A stretch of 9,382 nt of DNA from Bacteroidales bacterium (GCA_018400545.1 JAGYLT010000075.1:1-9382), one strand, 5' to 3'. Counted from the first letter of the stretch, positions 1 to 6,271 are shown. Program-made: numbers and translations. Notes: generated from the sequence alone by a model not told the origin.

Positions 1-104
1 CCTTTCTTTCCTTTATATTTTTCGATCAGGGGGTCGATCTGAGAGAGATCAATCACATCCTGAGCGGTTTGTTCTTTCTGAACCTGTAATCTTGCAATGC
101 GCAT
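1..104 (-). CDS. Probable NuoE-like [2Fe-2S] subunit, N-terminal fragment
   Basis: The minus strand is open from an ATG at 104-102 to the window edge, giving 34 codons. The peptide begins MRIARLQVQKEQ and continues with IDLSQIDPLIEKYKGKKG. A stretch of the type 'IDxIIExYKGKKG', just before a usual 'LIPxLQ', is typical of the N-terminus of the 24-kDa thioredoxin-like [2Fe-2S] subunits. These include NuoE of complex I and the matching small subunits of NADH-dependent [FeFe] hydrogenases. In those complexes the subunit carries a 2Fe-2S cluster next to the flavoprotein. The cluster cysteines lie outside the window, so assignment rests on the N-terminal resemblance only, and NuoE cannot be told from a hydrogenase subunit. 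No clean TAnnTTTG box was found upstream; TAGCTTTT and TATATTTA near 135-155 are near misses. Confidence 0.5.
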   Translation of the reverse strand, partial: MRIARLQVQKEQTAQDVIDLSQIDPLIEKYKGKK

Positions 105-193
105 GGTTTCTGTTTTTTTATGAAGAGCGTAAAAGTAAATATAGTTTCAAAAGCTAACGCGTTGATTTTAAATTTAAAAGCGATCTAAATTAA

Positions 194-226
194 GATTATG
201 CACCGGAATTTTGAGGGTACATAATC
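194..226. repeat. Short inverted repeat upstream of the NuoE-like gene
   Basis: GATTATG at 194-200 and CATAATC at 220-226 are perfect 7-bp arms around a 19-nt spacer, and three further inner pairs are possible. A T-run (231-236) follows on the plus strand. It could be a weak plus-strand terminator or a regulatory site upstream of the minus-strand gene. No plus-strand gene ends before it, so its role is open. Confidence 0.35.
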
Positions 227-344
227 CTATATTTTTTGTCTTCAATGAGTTGGGACTTGAAGGCGCGCAAAAACCAGGTTTCCGGGGGTGTTATTTTATA
301 TTCATTCAAAATAAATTTGACCGGGTTGGAGGGTGTGTTTGATT

Positions 345-565
345 ATGAAGTTATTGAGAAGTGAAGTGTTTGAGAAATGGCGAAACAGAAAATTGCCAAT
401 TAGTCTGAGGTTGACAAATTGATCAGGCCTACTGCCGAAAAAAATGTGTGCTAAAAATCTTTCACGACAAGCCGGATTTCCGGAATACTGGATACGGTGA
501 ATAGCCGCTTTAAAAAGCAAGGTTATTCCTCCGACCGATAACTTTTCAGCATCTAAAAATGAATT
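345..565 (+). pseudogene. Possible decayed RelE/HigB-type addiction toxin
   Basis: From ATG 345 the plus strand reads MKLLRSEVFEKWRNRK and then hits a stop (420-422). The stretch LLRSEVFEKW resembles the N-terminus of RelE/HigB-family 'addiction module killer' toxins, which usually run to about 95-110 residues. With a one-base frame change near 417-419 the reading continues with scattered toxin-like pieces: a basic stretch, then KSF, then SRFKKQG at about 503-523, interrupted by a stop at 452-454. A further frame gives LFLRPITFQHLK where a toxin would have its LLCGGDKST-like end. A TAAATTTG box at 312-319 sits 25 nt before the ATG. No antitoxin gene follows. The N-terminal match is the only strong part; the rest is inferred from motif order across frames and may be chance. 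Confidence 0.27.
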
Positions 566-587
566 ATCTCTAACTACCGAAAATATC

Positions 588-1241
588 TCATTTCTTCTCC
601 GGATTGGGCACCACATCAAATGCTTCGGTGATCAGGTAATCGGCCTTTGGCAGCAGGGAGCGCACCATTATATGTTCCTGTCCCAGGGTGGCCCAGCGGC
701 CTTCGTCCATCACTTCCTTGCCGCGGACGTCTTTGGTGTGCTTCTTCTTGGTTTGCAGGTACGTGAGGTCGATGAAAAAGCGCAGGTCGATGCCTTCGGT
801 TTTGATGGCATAAAGTCCGTCAACCACAAGCATATCTACCTCGGCGAAATTGGTGATAAGTTGGTCAACCTGTTCGGTAACCAAATCCACACAAGGCATT
901 TGGGAAACTTTGCCTGCTTTAAAATCCCGGATAACCTGGTTGATTTCATCCCATTTGTATTCGTTGTAGCCCACAACGTTTTCGATGCCTTGTTTTTCGC
1001 GCCATGCACGCCGTTCGAGTGGAAGCGTGTTATAAAAATTGTCGGTGTGGATGGGTTTGGCAAAAATGCCGTGTTTGCGCATCGACTTGGCAATGGTGTG
1101 AGCCAATTCTGTTTTCCCTGATCCGGATTCGCCGGAAATGGCGATGATCATCCGGTCTTTTTTATTTTCGAGGATCAGCTCCACCATTTTTGCGGCAGCA
1201 CGCTGATGTTTTTCGGTGATTAATAGTACATCTCCTAACAT
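588..1241 (-). CDS. Uridine kinase-like P-loop kinase (copy 1)
   Basis: The 217-aa protein is of the Udk/phosphoribulokinase/CoaA type of P-loop kinases, which phosphorylate a small-molecule hydroxyl with ATP in the cytosol. Walker A is GESGSGKT (residues 37-44). TDNFY (66-70) corresponds to the DSFY acceptor-site strand of uridine kinase. MPCVDL (115-120) sits where uridine kinase has its P.YDY stretch, and LVVDGLY (138-144) is the Walker B-like strand with Asp141. A conserved GQEH (187-190) and KADYLI (199-204) follow. About 30 residues precede the P-loop and the C-terminus ends at a TGA at 590-588. Length is close to that of bacterial uridine kinases (about 210 aa). The true substrate cannot be read from the sequence. 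It follows a paralogue by 94 nt, but a terminator lies between, so co-transcription is probably limited. Confidence 0.85.
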   Translation of the reverse strand: MLGDVLLITEKHQRAAAKMVELILENKKDRMIIAISGESGSGKTELAHTIAKSMRKHGIFAKPIHTDNFYNTLPLERRAWREKQGIENVVGYNEYKWDEINQVIRDFKAGKVSQMPCVDLVTEQVDQLITNFAEVDMLVVDGLYAIKTEGIDLRFFIDLTYLQTKKKHTKDVRGKEVMDEGRWATLGQEHIMVRSLLPKADYLITEAFDVVPNPEKK

Positions 1242-1270
1242 GTCAGATCATTTTTAATATTCGAATGGAC

Positions 1271-1310
1271 CAAAAATAAAACAGGCGAAATTAAAAAAAT
1301 TCCGCCTGTT
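1271..1310 (-). terminator. Rho-independent terminator after kinase copy 2
   Basis: Arms 1280-1292 and 1298-1310 pair over 13 bp with one mismatch and a 5-nt A-rich (plus strand) loop; the core is CAGGCG/CGCCTG. On the minus strand the hairpin is followed directly by a U-rich tract (1279-1271, TTATTTTTG). It begins 25 nt after the stop codon of the 1336-1980 gene, so it should end that transcript before the next kinase. Confidence 0.8.
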
Positions 1311-1335
1311 CAATTGATATACAACATGAAAAATT

Positions 1336-1980
1336 CTAAAGATGGTAAAGACTATTCTCAAAGTCGATATAAAAATCGGCCTTGGATTTGAGCGATTGCA
1401 CAACCTCATGTTCGCGCTGTAATACTTTTAACCTGTAAGAGTCGATGGCTTCTTTCTGGCTGTATAATTGTGCGTCACGGGTTTCGTCGTAGGTCAGCTC
1501 AATCATTACTTTCAGATCGGCATCTTCAATTTTTAGCGAATAAAGACCATTAACAAGCAACAGATCCACCCCTTTAAAATCGGTGTTGAGTTCATCAACA
1601 TAGCCGCTAACCAAATCAACACAGGGCATGGATGATTTGCGGTTTCGGCGGAAATCAGTGATATTCTGGTTTAGTTTGTCCCAGTTATACTCATCATACC
1701 CTATGCTTTCCAGGCCATGTTCCATTCTCCACTTGCGACGTTCACGCGGCGGGATTTTATAGTAGTCGTCAAGGTCGATGATTTTGGCCCGGATATCTTC
1801 TTTTTTGAGCAGTCGTCCCAAAACCACCGAAACAGTAGATTTTCCGGAACCGACCTCCCCGGAAATGGTTATCAGCATTTTTTCTTTGGGATCCGTTTTG
1901 CGGATATCCATCAATTTATCGAGAATCAGCCGCGCAGCATTTTCGTGGCGGGGCGTAACAGTAATCAGGTCGTGAAGCAT
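1336..1980 (-). CDS. Uridine kinase-like P-loop kinase (copy 2)
   Basis: The 214-aa protein is a clear paralogue of the downstream 588-1241 product, similar along its whole length. Walker A is GEVGSGKS (41-48). LDDYY (70-74) replaces TDNFY, RRKWR (81-85) matches RRAWR, GYDEYNWDKLNQ (94-105) matches GYNEYKWDEINQ, and MPCVDLV (118-124) is nearly identical. The Walker B-like strand reads LLVNGLY (141-147), so the Asp of copy 1 is an Asn (144) here. QREHEVV (188-194) and KADFYI (200-205) match the C-terminal part. As in copy 1, about 40 residues precede the P-loop. By family it should be a cytosolic small-molecule kinase; the substrate is unknown. The ATG at 1980-1978 is supported by a TAGCTTTG box 22 nt upstream. 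A terminator follows the gene. Confidence 0.85.
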   Translation of the reverse strand: MLHDLITVTPRHENAARLILDKLMDIRKTDPKEKMLITISGEVGSGKSTVSVVLGRLLKKEDIRAKIIDLDDYYKIPPRERRKWRMEHGLESIGYDEYNWDKLNQNITDFRRNRKSSMPCVDLVSGYVDELNTDFKGVDLLLVNGLYSLKIEDADLKVMIELTYDETRDAQLYSQKEAIDSYRLKVLQREHEVVQSLKSKADFYIDFENSLYHL

Positions 1981-2002
1981 AGTTTTACTTTTTCGTGTTT
2001 AA

Positions 2003-2031
2003 CAAAGCTAAAAACAGGGCTGCAACACAAT
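2003..2031 (-). promoter_or_regulatory. Candidate Bacteroidota promoter for kinase copy 2
   Basis: On the minus strand, TAGCTTTG (2010-2003) matches TAnnTTTG exactly. ATTG at 2031-2028 could be the -33 element, though the 17-nt spacer is shorter than the usual 19-21. A start here would give a leader of about 15-20 nt before the ATG at 1980. Confidence 0.5.
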
Positions 2032-2040
2032 TATTGCAGC
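2019..2040. promoter_or_regulatory. Inverted repeat (possible operator) over the promoter
   Basis: GCTGCAA (2019-2025) and TTGCAGC (2034-2040) are perfect 7-bp arms around an 8-nt AT-rich centre. The centre coincides with the putative -33 element of the kinase promoter. A dimeric repressor or activator site is plausible; no regulator gene is seen nearby. Confidence 0.4.
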
Positions 2041-2162
2041 AGTCATATTAAGCAAACGTTATTTGTTAGAAGTTGTTGAGGTGAATCCTCTTTTACTAAA
2101 CCGCCGCATAAAAAATGGAAATGGGGTAATAGAGTGGGATTTAACTTAGAAATAATATGCAG

Positions 2163-2412
2163 TCATCCATATATTTTTCGCATTGTTTCTTCAAGAGATT
2201 TAATGAAATATGGATTTGATAATAATTTATCAGTAATTAAGTCAACCGGCCTGTTGAATGTACTTTCGAGATTTTCGGCAAGGGTAAAATATTTATCGGC
2301 ATAATCACCGAATTCCATTGAAAAAAAAGGTTACAAGTAAAGAAATATCACTTGTTGAATTGAATTCAACTCTACTTGCTGAACCAAAAACAAACATTTC
2401 TTTAAGCCAGAT
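2163..2412 (-). pseudogene. Decayed MNT-domain nucleotidyltransferase (MntA-like)
   Basis: Two minus-strand frames together give a minimal nucleotidyltransferase. The first (from about 2412) reads IWLKEMFVFGSA, then SRVEFNSTSDISLLV, the GS...D-x-D region of Pol-beta-like MNT proteins. After a run of eight A/T pairs at 2321-2328 the frame changes by one. It then continues MEFGDYADKYFTLAENLEST, FNRPVDLITDKLLSNPYFIK and a typical ...IYG C-terminus (stop at 2165-2163). FGDY, RPVDLIT and a final IY are hallmarks of MntA/DUF-type antitoxins, which are about 95-110 aa and usually pair with HEPN toxins. Besides the frameshift, the second metal-binding Asp is Ser (DIS instead of DID), and a TAA at 2415-2413 cuts the frame just before IWLKE. 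The lesions agree on a dead gene. No HEPN partner is visible on either side. Confidence 0.75.
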
Positions 2413-2498
2413 TTAACCTGCCTGCCTTATACACAAAACGCAATTCACTAAAAACCAACACATTGTTATTTATTTTATTATGATCATTTTTTTTGATG

Positions 2499-2569
2499 CT
2501 CCAATGTCCAAAAGGACGATTGGAGGTCATTGTTGCATCTTACCTTGAAGCTTCCGAAGCAACTTCAAG
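2499..2569. repeat. Two neighbouring hairpin-forming inverted repeats
   Basis: The first hairpin has arms 2499-2509 and 2514-2525, 11 bp with one bulged base around an AAAA loop (core CTCCAAT/ATTGGAG). The second has CTTGAAG (2544-2550) and CTTCAAG (2563-2569) with a further inner CTT/AAG. Neither is followed by a T-run in either direction, so they are not typical terminators. They lie just upstream of the MNT pseudogene, in otherwise featureless AT-rich DNA. Confidence 0.45.
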
Positions 2570-2722
2570 CGTTAAAAATAATCAGGTGTATTTATAATTT
2601 CCGGCTTTGTGTCTGCTAATAGCAAGCCTCACCATTCACTTTTAACTATTTTACCTGTTTCATAATTTCGTTAAATAAGCTGACCATTTAAACTTTCAAT
2701 TAGTTCTATTATCTTGCGAAGA

Positions 2723-2762
2723 ATTTGTTGATACTTTTCCTTTTCTGATTTTTCGATCATGA
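2723..2762. other. Gene-poor, AT-rich interval; nothing identified
   Basis: This marks the centre of the 2570-2786 stretch. The longest sensible minus-strand reading is a 29-residue peptide beginning MIEKSEKEKYQQILRK, which resembles a short helical fragment but has no recognisable family, promoter or partner. I see no RNA gene or clear regulatory site here. Confidence 0.3.
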
Positions 2763-2786
2763 TTAACAACTTTAAGATTTTCATGA

Positions 2787-2811
2787 AATCGGTTAGAGTC
2801 TCTAACCAAAA
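2787..2811. repeat. 25-nt palindromic repeat, copy A
   Basis: The core GGTTAGAGTCTCTAACC (2791-2807) is a perfect palindrome of 8-bp arms around one central base, followed by AAAA. It is the most symmetrical of three related copies (others at 2893-2917 and 3011-3035). Confidence 0.7.
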
Positions 2812-2892
2812 CTAAACTTTCGCTCATTATTTATCATTATTGTCATGTTAGAATAATCTTAATTTTTACTTCATTGAACACAACCAATTTTT

Positions 2893-2917
2893 ATCAGATT
2901 AGTATCTCTAACCAAAT
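2893..2917. repeat. 25-nt palindromic repeat, copy B
   Basis: The core GATTAGTATCTCTAACC aligns with copy A with 4 differences and keeps CTCTAACCAAA; its symmetry is degraded. It starts 106 nt after copy A. Confidence 0.65.
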
Positions 2918-3010
2918 CATCACCTACTTTAATCGGCCAAACATCACCAAAAACACTAACACCCTCTTTATCAGAAACATAATATTTTGCAGCATTTCCA
3001 ACCCAATTCA

Positions 3011-3035
3011 AATCGGTTAGCGTCTCCAACCACTT
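3011..3035. repeat. 25-nt palindromic repeat, copy C
   Basis: AATCGGTTAG is identical to copy A; the right half reads CGTCTCCAACCACTT. It starts 118 nt after copy B. The three copies have the same orientation. Confidence 0.65.
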
Positions 3036-3072
3036 GGTGTTTTTCGCAGACATATTATACCTCCTCCCCATC

Positions 3073-3147
3073 TTACTCCTCACCCGCCATAAGCTCCTTA
3101 CCCATGCGGTATTTGATGTCGTGATTGATGTTGAAATCGAGTTCTTA
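3073..3147 (-). pseudogene. Orphan C-terminal reading frame, remnant of unknown gene
   Basis: A minus-strand frame of 23 codons, ELDFNINHDIKYRMGKELM then AGEE and a stop (3075-3073), has a protein-like composition unlike its surroundings. A TAA (3147-3145) blocks it immediately upstream, and no start codon exists before the internal Met codons. It may be the tail of a lost gene cut at the boundary of the TMTC-like locus. No family is recognised, and chance remains possible. Confidence 0.2.
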
Positions 3148-3217
3148 TAAAAACAAACTTTTCATTGTAGTTGTAGATTGCTATTTATTTTCAAACCCCA
3201 GATGTAAGCAAATTACC

Positions 3218-3249
3218 TTTCAGGTGATCGCAAATTTCCCCTATTTTTG
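3218..3249 (+). promoter_or_regulatory. Bacteroidota-type promoter for the TMTC-like gene
   Basis: TATTTTTG at 3242-3249 matches TAnnTTTG; TTTC at 3218-3221 fits the TTTG -33 element with one change and a 20-nt spacer. Transcription would start near 3255, about 14 nt before the ATG at 3269, which supports that start over the ATG at 3125. Confidence 0.6.
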
Positions 3250-3268
3250 CCCGGAAGATCGGGACATC

Positions 3269-5305
3269 ATGGCGAAACATCAGAATAACAAATCACGGCG
3301 TAAAAAAAACCAACCGGATAAAAAGCCGGTGAATCCGTTCGTTTACCTGGCAGGCATCCTGCTGCTCACGGTAATCGTGTACGCCGGTGCCATGAGCCAC
3401 GATTTCATCTACCAGTTCGACGACGACCTTTACGTGACCAACAATTCCGACATCCAGTCTTTTGCCTGGGACAACATCAAAACCGTTTTCACTAACTCGT
3501 ATGTAGGTTTGTACCTTCCCCTGACCATGTTAACATACATGGCGGAATACGCGGTGTTCGGGCTGAACCCGGATCCCTATCACGTCATCAACCTGATCAT
3601 CCACCTCGTAAATACCCTCCTGGTTTTTGTGCTCATCCGGCGGCTGAAGCCGGACGTGTATATAGCTTCGGTAGTCGCTTTTGTGTTTGCGTTGCATCCC
3701 ATGCATGTGGAATCGGTAACGTGGATTTCCGAACGTAAGGATGTGCTCTACACCCTGTTTTACCTGGGCGGGTTGATAGCCTGGCTCCGTTATATCGACA
3801 AACCTTCTCCAGGCCGCTACCTGGCTACGATGGGACTGTTCGTGCTTTCGCTGTTTTCCAAAACTATCGCCGTATCATTCCCGCTGTTCCTTGTGGCATT
3901 CGACTGGTACCGTGGCAGGAAGTTGTTCAGCAAAAAAGTGATCCTGGAAAAAGTGCCGTTCTTCGCCCTCAGCCTCGCCATCGGATTGCTGGGCATTTAT
4001 TTTACCAGCACGGCAAATGATACTTCCACACCGGATATCGCCTGGGCATTCCGCCCTTTTATTGTGAGCGATGCTATATTGATTTATCTGTATAAATTCA
4101 TCGGCCCGTTCAACCTGATGAATTACTATTATTATCCCGATATTTCAGACGGTAGGCTGCCCTCCCGGTTTTATCTTTCAACAGCAATACTGATTTTTTT
4201 GATTGTAGCTGCCATAATCTGGGCCGTCAAAACCAAAAGTAAAAATCGGGATTTGCTGCTCGGATTCATTATTTTTATGATCCCTACTATATTCGTGCTT
4301 CAAATTATACCGGCAGGTCGGGCTTATGCAGCGGAGCGATACACGTATATTTCTTATATCGGACTTTCATATATTTTTGGTATTTTAACCACAGATATTT
4401 TAAAAGACCGCGCACAGAAAATGATCCAAATCCGGGCAACCATCATTGTAATCATTGCATTTTTTGCCATCGGATTTTCCTGGCTTACCTGGGACCGGAA
4501 CAAAGACTGGAAAGATAGTTTCACATTGTTCAACGATCTGGTGGAGAAAAATCCGGATCATTTTCATCCTTACCTGATCAGGGGTATTACGCATGTACAA
4601 TTCGGCAACCGGGAAGAAGCCCTGGCCGACTATAATAAAAGTCTTTCCCTGAATCCCAACAGTGCCAAAGCATTGGCCAACAGGTCGTCGGTGAAGGGTA
4701 TGCTCGGTGATTATGAAGGGGCGTTGCGGGATGCCACGCGGGCACTTGAGATAAGACCCGGCTATGACAATGCACTGAATAACCGCGCCACAGCACGTAT
4801 ATTTCTAAAAGATTATGAAGGCGCCCTTGCCGACATTGATGCCCTCCTCGGTAAGGATTCCACACGCATCGATTACCTAAACAAAAAGATCATGGTGCTC
4901 GAAAAAATGGATGATAAACAAGGATTGCTGAATACTTACCTGAAACTGATCAGGCTGGAACCCGGCAAGTACCTGCATTATGGAAAGGCAGGCGAAATGT
5001 GTTTCAGGCTGGATAAAAACGAGGACGCCATTCGCTACCTGACGAAATCCATGGAGATGAACCGGCAATATTACCAGCCGCTGATGCTGCGTGGAAATGC
5101 TTATTATAAAACCGGGGAATACAAAAAGGCGCTGGCCGACTTTTCCCGATTTGCGCAAATCACCAACGACCCCAGCGCTTTCTATAATGCCGGGATGAGC
5201 CATATGATGCTGGGCGAAATGCCACTGGCCTGCGAAAGTTGGCAAAAAGCCCTGGAATTGGGCCACCATCTTGCAGCCGACAGGATCACAGAACATTGTC
5301 GTTAG
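3269..5305 (+). CDS. TMTC-like multispanning GT-C protein with C-terminal TPRs
   Basis: The 678-aa membrane protein joins a GT-C-like glycosyltransferase fold to tetratricopeptide repeats, as in eukaryotic TMTC O-mannosyltransferases and their many uncharacterised bacterial relatives. A basic N-terminus (1-20, rich in K/R) precedes the first membrane segment (about 23-42). The following extracytoplasmic loop has the acidic DDD (51-53) expected at a GT-C active site. HPMHVESVTWISERKDVL (143-160) is a signature of this family. Further segments lie near 106-124, 131-147, 163-175, 186-210, 229-247, 266-283, 303-321, 328-347, 359-376 and 389-408. From about 428 to 665 there are roughly seven TPR units (for example GDYEGALRDATRALEIRP at 480-497). 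A sugar-lipid donor and protein acceptor are inferred, not shown. Start chosen by promoter position; the 48-codon upstream extension crosses that promoter. Confidence 0.85.
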   Translation: MAKHQNNKSRRKKNQPDKKPVNPFVYLAGILLLTVIVYAGAMSHDFIYQFDDDLYVTNNSDIQSFAWDNIKTVFTNSYVGLYLPLTMLTYMAEYAVFGLNPDPYHVINLIIHLVNTLLVFVLIRRLKPDVYIASVVAFVFALHPMHVESVTWISERKDVLYTLFYLGGLIAWLRYIDKPSPGRYLATMGLFVLSLFSKTIAVSFPLFLVAFDWYRGRKLFSKKVILEKVPFFALSLAIGLLGIYFTSTANDTSTPDIAWAFRPFIVSDAILIYLYKFIGPFNLMNYYYYPDISDGRLPSRFYLSTAILIFLIVAAIIWAVKTKSKNRDLLLGFIIFMIPTIFVLQIIPAGRAYAAERYTYISYIGLSYIFGILTTDILKDRAQKMIQIRATIIVIIAFFAIGFSWLTWDRNKDWKDSFTLFNDLVEKNPDHFHPYLIRGITHVQFGNREEALADYNKSLSLNPNSAKALANRSSVKGMLGDYEGALRDATRALEIRPGYDNALNNRATARIFLKDYEGALADIDALLGKDSTRIDYLNKKIMVLEKMDDKQGLLNTYLKLIRLEPGKYLHYGKAGEMCFRLDKNEDAIRYLTKSMEMNRQYYQPLMLRGNAYYKTGEYKKALADFSRFAQITNDPSAFYNAGMSHMMLGEMPLACESWQKALELGHHLAADRITEHCR

Positions 5306-5329
5306 AAAGCCATGGTATTCAAATAGCAT

Positions 5330-5337
5330 TAACTTTG
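5330..5337 (+). promoter_or_regulatory. Possible -7 box upstream of sfsA
   Basis: TAACTTTG matches TAnnTTTG, but no TTTG-like -33 element lies 19-21 nt upstream, and the leader to the sfsA ATG would be about 130 nt. sfsA may instead be partly transcribed from the upstream gene; no convincing terminator lies in the 169-nt gap. Confidence 0.3.
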
Positions 5338-5474
5338 CGAAAACTGCGTGCTTTTTCGTGAAGCTTTTTGCAACAAGTCTTTACGTTCTGTTACAAACGG
5401 CTCATACTGAAAGCCTGAACACAAAAATTAGTTTCAAAAGTCATGTATCGCTGCTATTCATCACAAAACATATC

Positions 5475-6176
5475 ATGAAATTTAAAGATGCGCTCATTCC
5501 CGGAAAACTGATACGCCGCTACAAACGATTTCTGGTCGATGTAAAACTTGAAAGTGGTGAAGTTGTTGTTGCCCATTGCACCAATTCAGGCTCCATGATA
5601 AGCTGCGTCGAAGCAGGTGCTGATGTTTTCCTGAGTCCGGCCAATGACCCCAAAAGAAAAACCAGATTCACCTGGGAGATGATCAGCATTGGCGGCAGAT
5701 GGGTTGGGATAAACACTTCCATTCCGAACCTGCTGGCATACGACGCCATCAAAAATCAGCAAATCATCGGCCTGAAAGGTTATACTGAGGTAAAGCGCGA
5801 AGTAAAATATGGCAACAGCCGCATCGATATCTATGCAGAAAACAAAAGCGAAAAATGTTTCATCGAAGTGAAGAATGTTACCCTGAAGGATGGCCTTTGT
5901 GCCCGCTTCCCCGATGCCATTACTGTCCGCGGCAAAAAGCATCTGGAAACCCTCATGGAAATTAAAGCTGCCGGCATGCGTGCTGTGATGCTTTATGTGA
6001 TCCAGCGCCAGGATGTGGAGATGTTTACCCCGGCGTGGCAAATCGATCCGGATTATTCAGAAACCCTTGTCCGGGCTTTTGCATCAGGAGTAGAAGTTTT
6101 CCCGGTGTTGGCTGAAGTTTCCCCCGAAAGCATCGAGATCGGAAAAATCATGCCATTTGATTTGGGCAGGGGGTAA
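5475..6176 (+). CDS. sfsA: SfsA family protein (sugar fermentation stimulation homologue)
   Basis: The 233-aa product has the full SfsA layout and the usual length (about 230-240 aa). An N-terminal OB-like part runs from LIPGKLIRRYKRFLVDV (7-23) through AHCTNSGSM (33-41), followed by the nuclease-like part. In the latter, SRIDIY (115-120), FIEVKNVTLKDG (129-140), FPDA (145-148) and TVRGKKHLETL (150-160) are the conserved blocks. Asp118, Glu131 and Lys133 form a PD-(D/E)XK-like set. In E. coli the protein was linked to maltose metabolism and binds DNA; its actual biochemical job is unsettled. The ATG at 5475 is chosen because homologues start at MKF-x-x-x-LIPG; the 68-codon upstream extension has no family resemblance and overlaps the preceding gene's end. 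Confidence 0.95.
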   Translation: MKFKDALIPGKLIRRYKRFLVDVKLESGEVVVAHCTNSGSMISCVEAGADVFLSPANDPKRKTRFTWEMISIGGRWVGINTSIPNLLAYDAIKNQQIIGLKGYTEVKREVKYGNSRIDIYAENKSEKCFIEVKNVTLKDGLCARFPDAITVRGKKHLETLMEIKAAGMRAVMLYVIQRQDVEMFTPAWQIDPDYSETLVRAFASGVEVFPVLAEVSPESIEIGKIMPFDLGRG

Positions 6177-6184
6177 CGGAATCG

Positions 6185-6271
6185 TTATTGGTGCTGAAGC
6201 TACGCTTCGAGTCCCGGATTCTCGAATCCGAGGATTCGGAACATGCTCGGGCTACGCTCGGCATTATTGGT
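6185..6271. repeat. Palindromic block bracketed by 8-bp direct repeats
   Basis: TTATTGGT occurs at 6185-6192 and again at 6264-6271. The 71 nt between are more GC-rich than their surroundings and dense in inverted repeats: GAAGC/GCTTC (6196-6208), CGGATTC/GAATCCG (6215-6230) and the overlapping CGAATCC/GGATTCG (6223-6238). The two latter hairpins are mutually exclusive. The layout resembles a small REP- or MITE-like insertion with a target duplication, but could be chance plus a structured 3' end of sfsA. Confidence 0.5.

Noticed and set aside
302..619. 105-codon open frame on the minus strand
   Set aside because: It starts inside the 3' end of the kinase gene, matches no family, and overlaps the more suggestive plus-strand toxin remnant.
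672..1121. Plus-strand open frame of 149 codons
   Set aside because: It is the antisense of the kinase gene, whose Walker A and family motifs are clear.
2045..2162. HEPN toxin partner of the MNT remnant
   Set aside because: All frames are short and lack the R-x4-6-H motif of HEPN domains.
2787..3035. CRISPR-like array
   Set aside because: Only three diverged copies, with unequal spacing of 106 and 118 nt and no cas genes.
2871..3083. 70-codon minus-strand frame beginning near a GGAGGAGG stretch
   Set aside because: It spans two copies of the palindromic repeat and has no recognisable domain. The purine-rich stretch is not decisive in a phylum that rarely uses Shine-Dalgarno sites. Kept only as a finding.
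3125..3268. Upstream start for the TMTC-like gene
   Set aside because: The extension runs through the TTTC-N20-TATTTTTG promoter and has no family resemblance; the ATG at 3269 precedes a typical basic N-terminus.
5271..5474. Upstream start for sfsA
   Set aside because: It overlaps the preceding gene and is absent from the SfsA family pattern.
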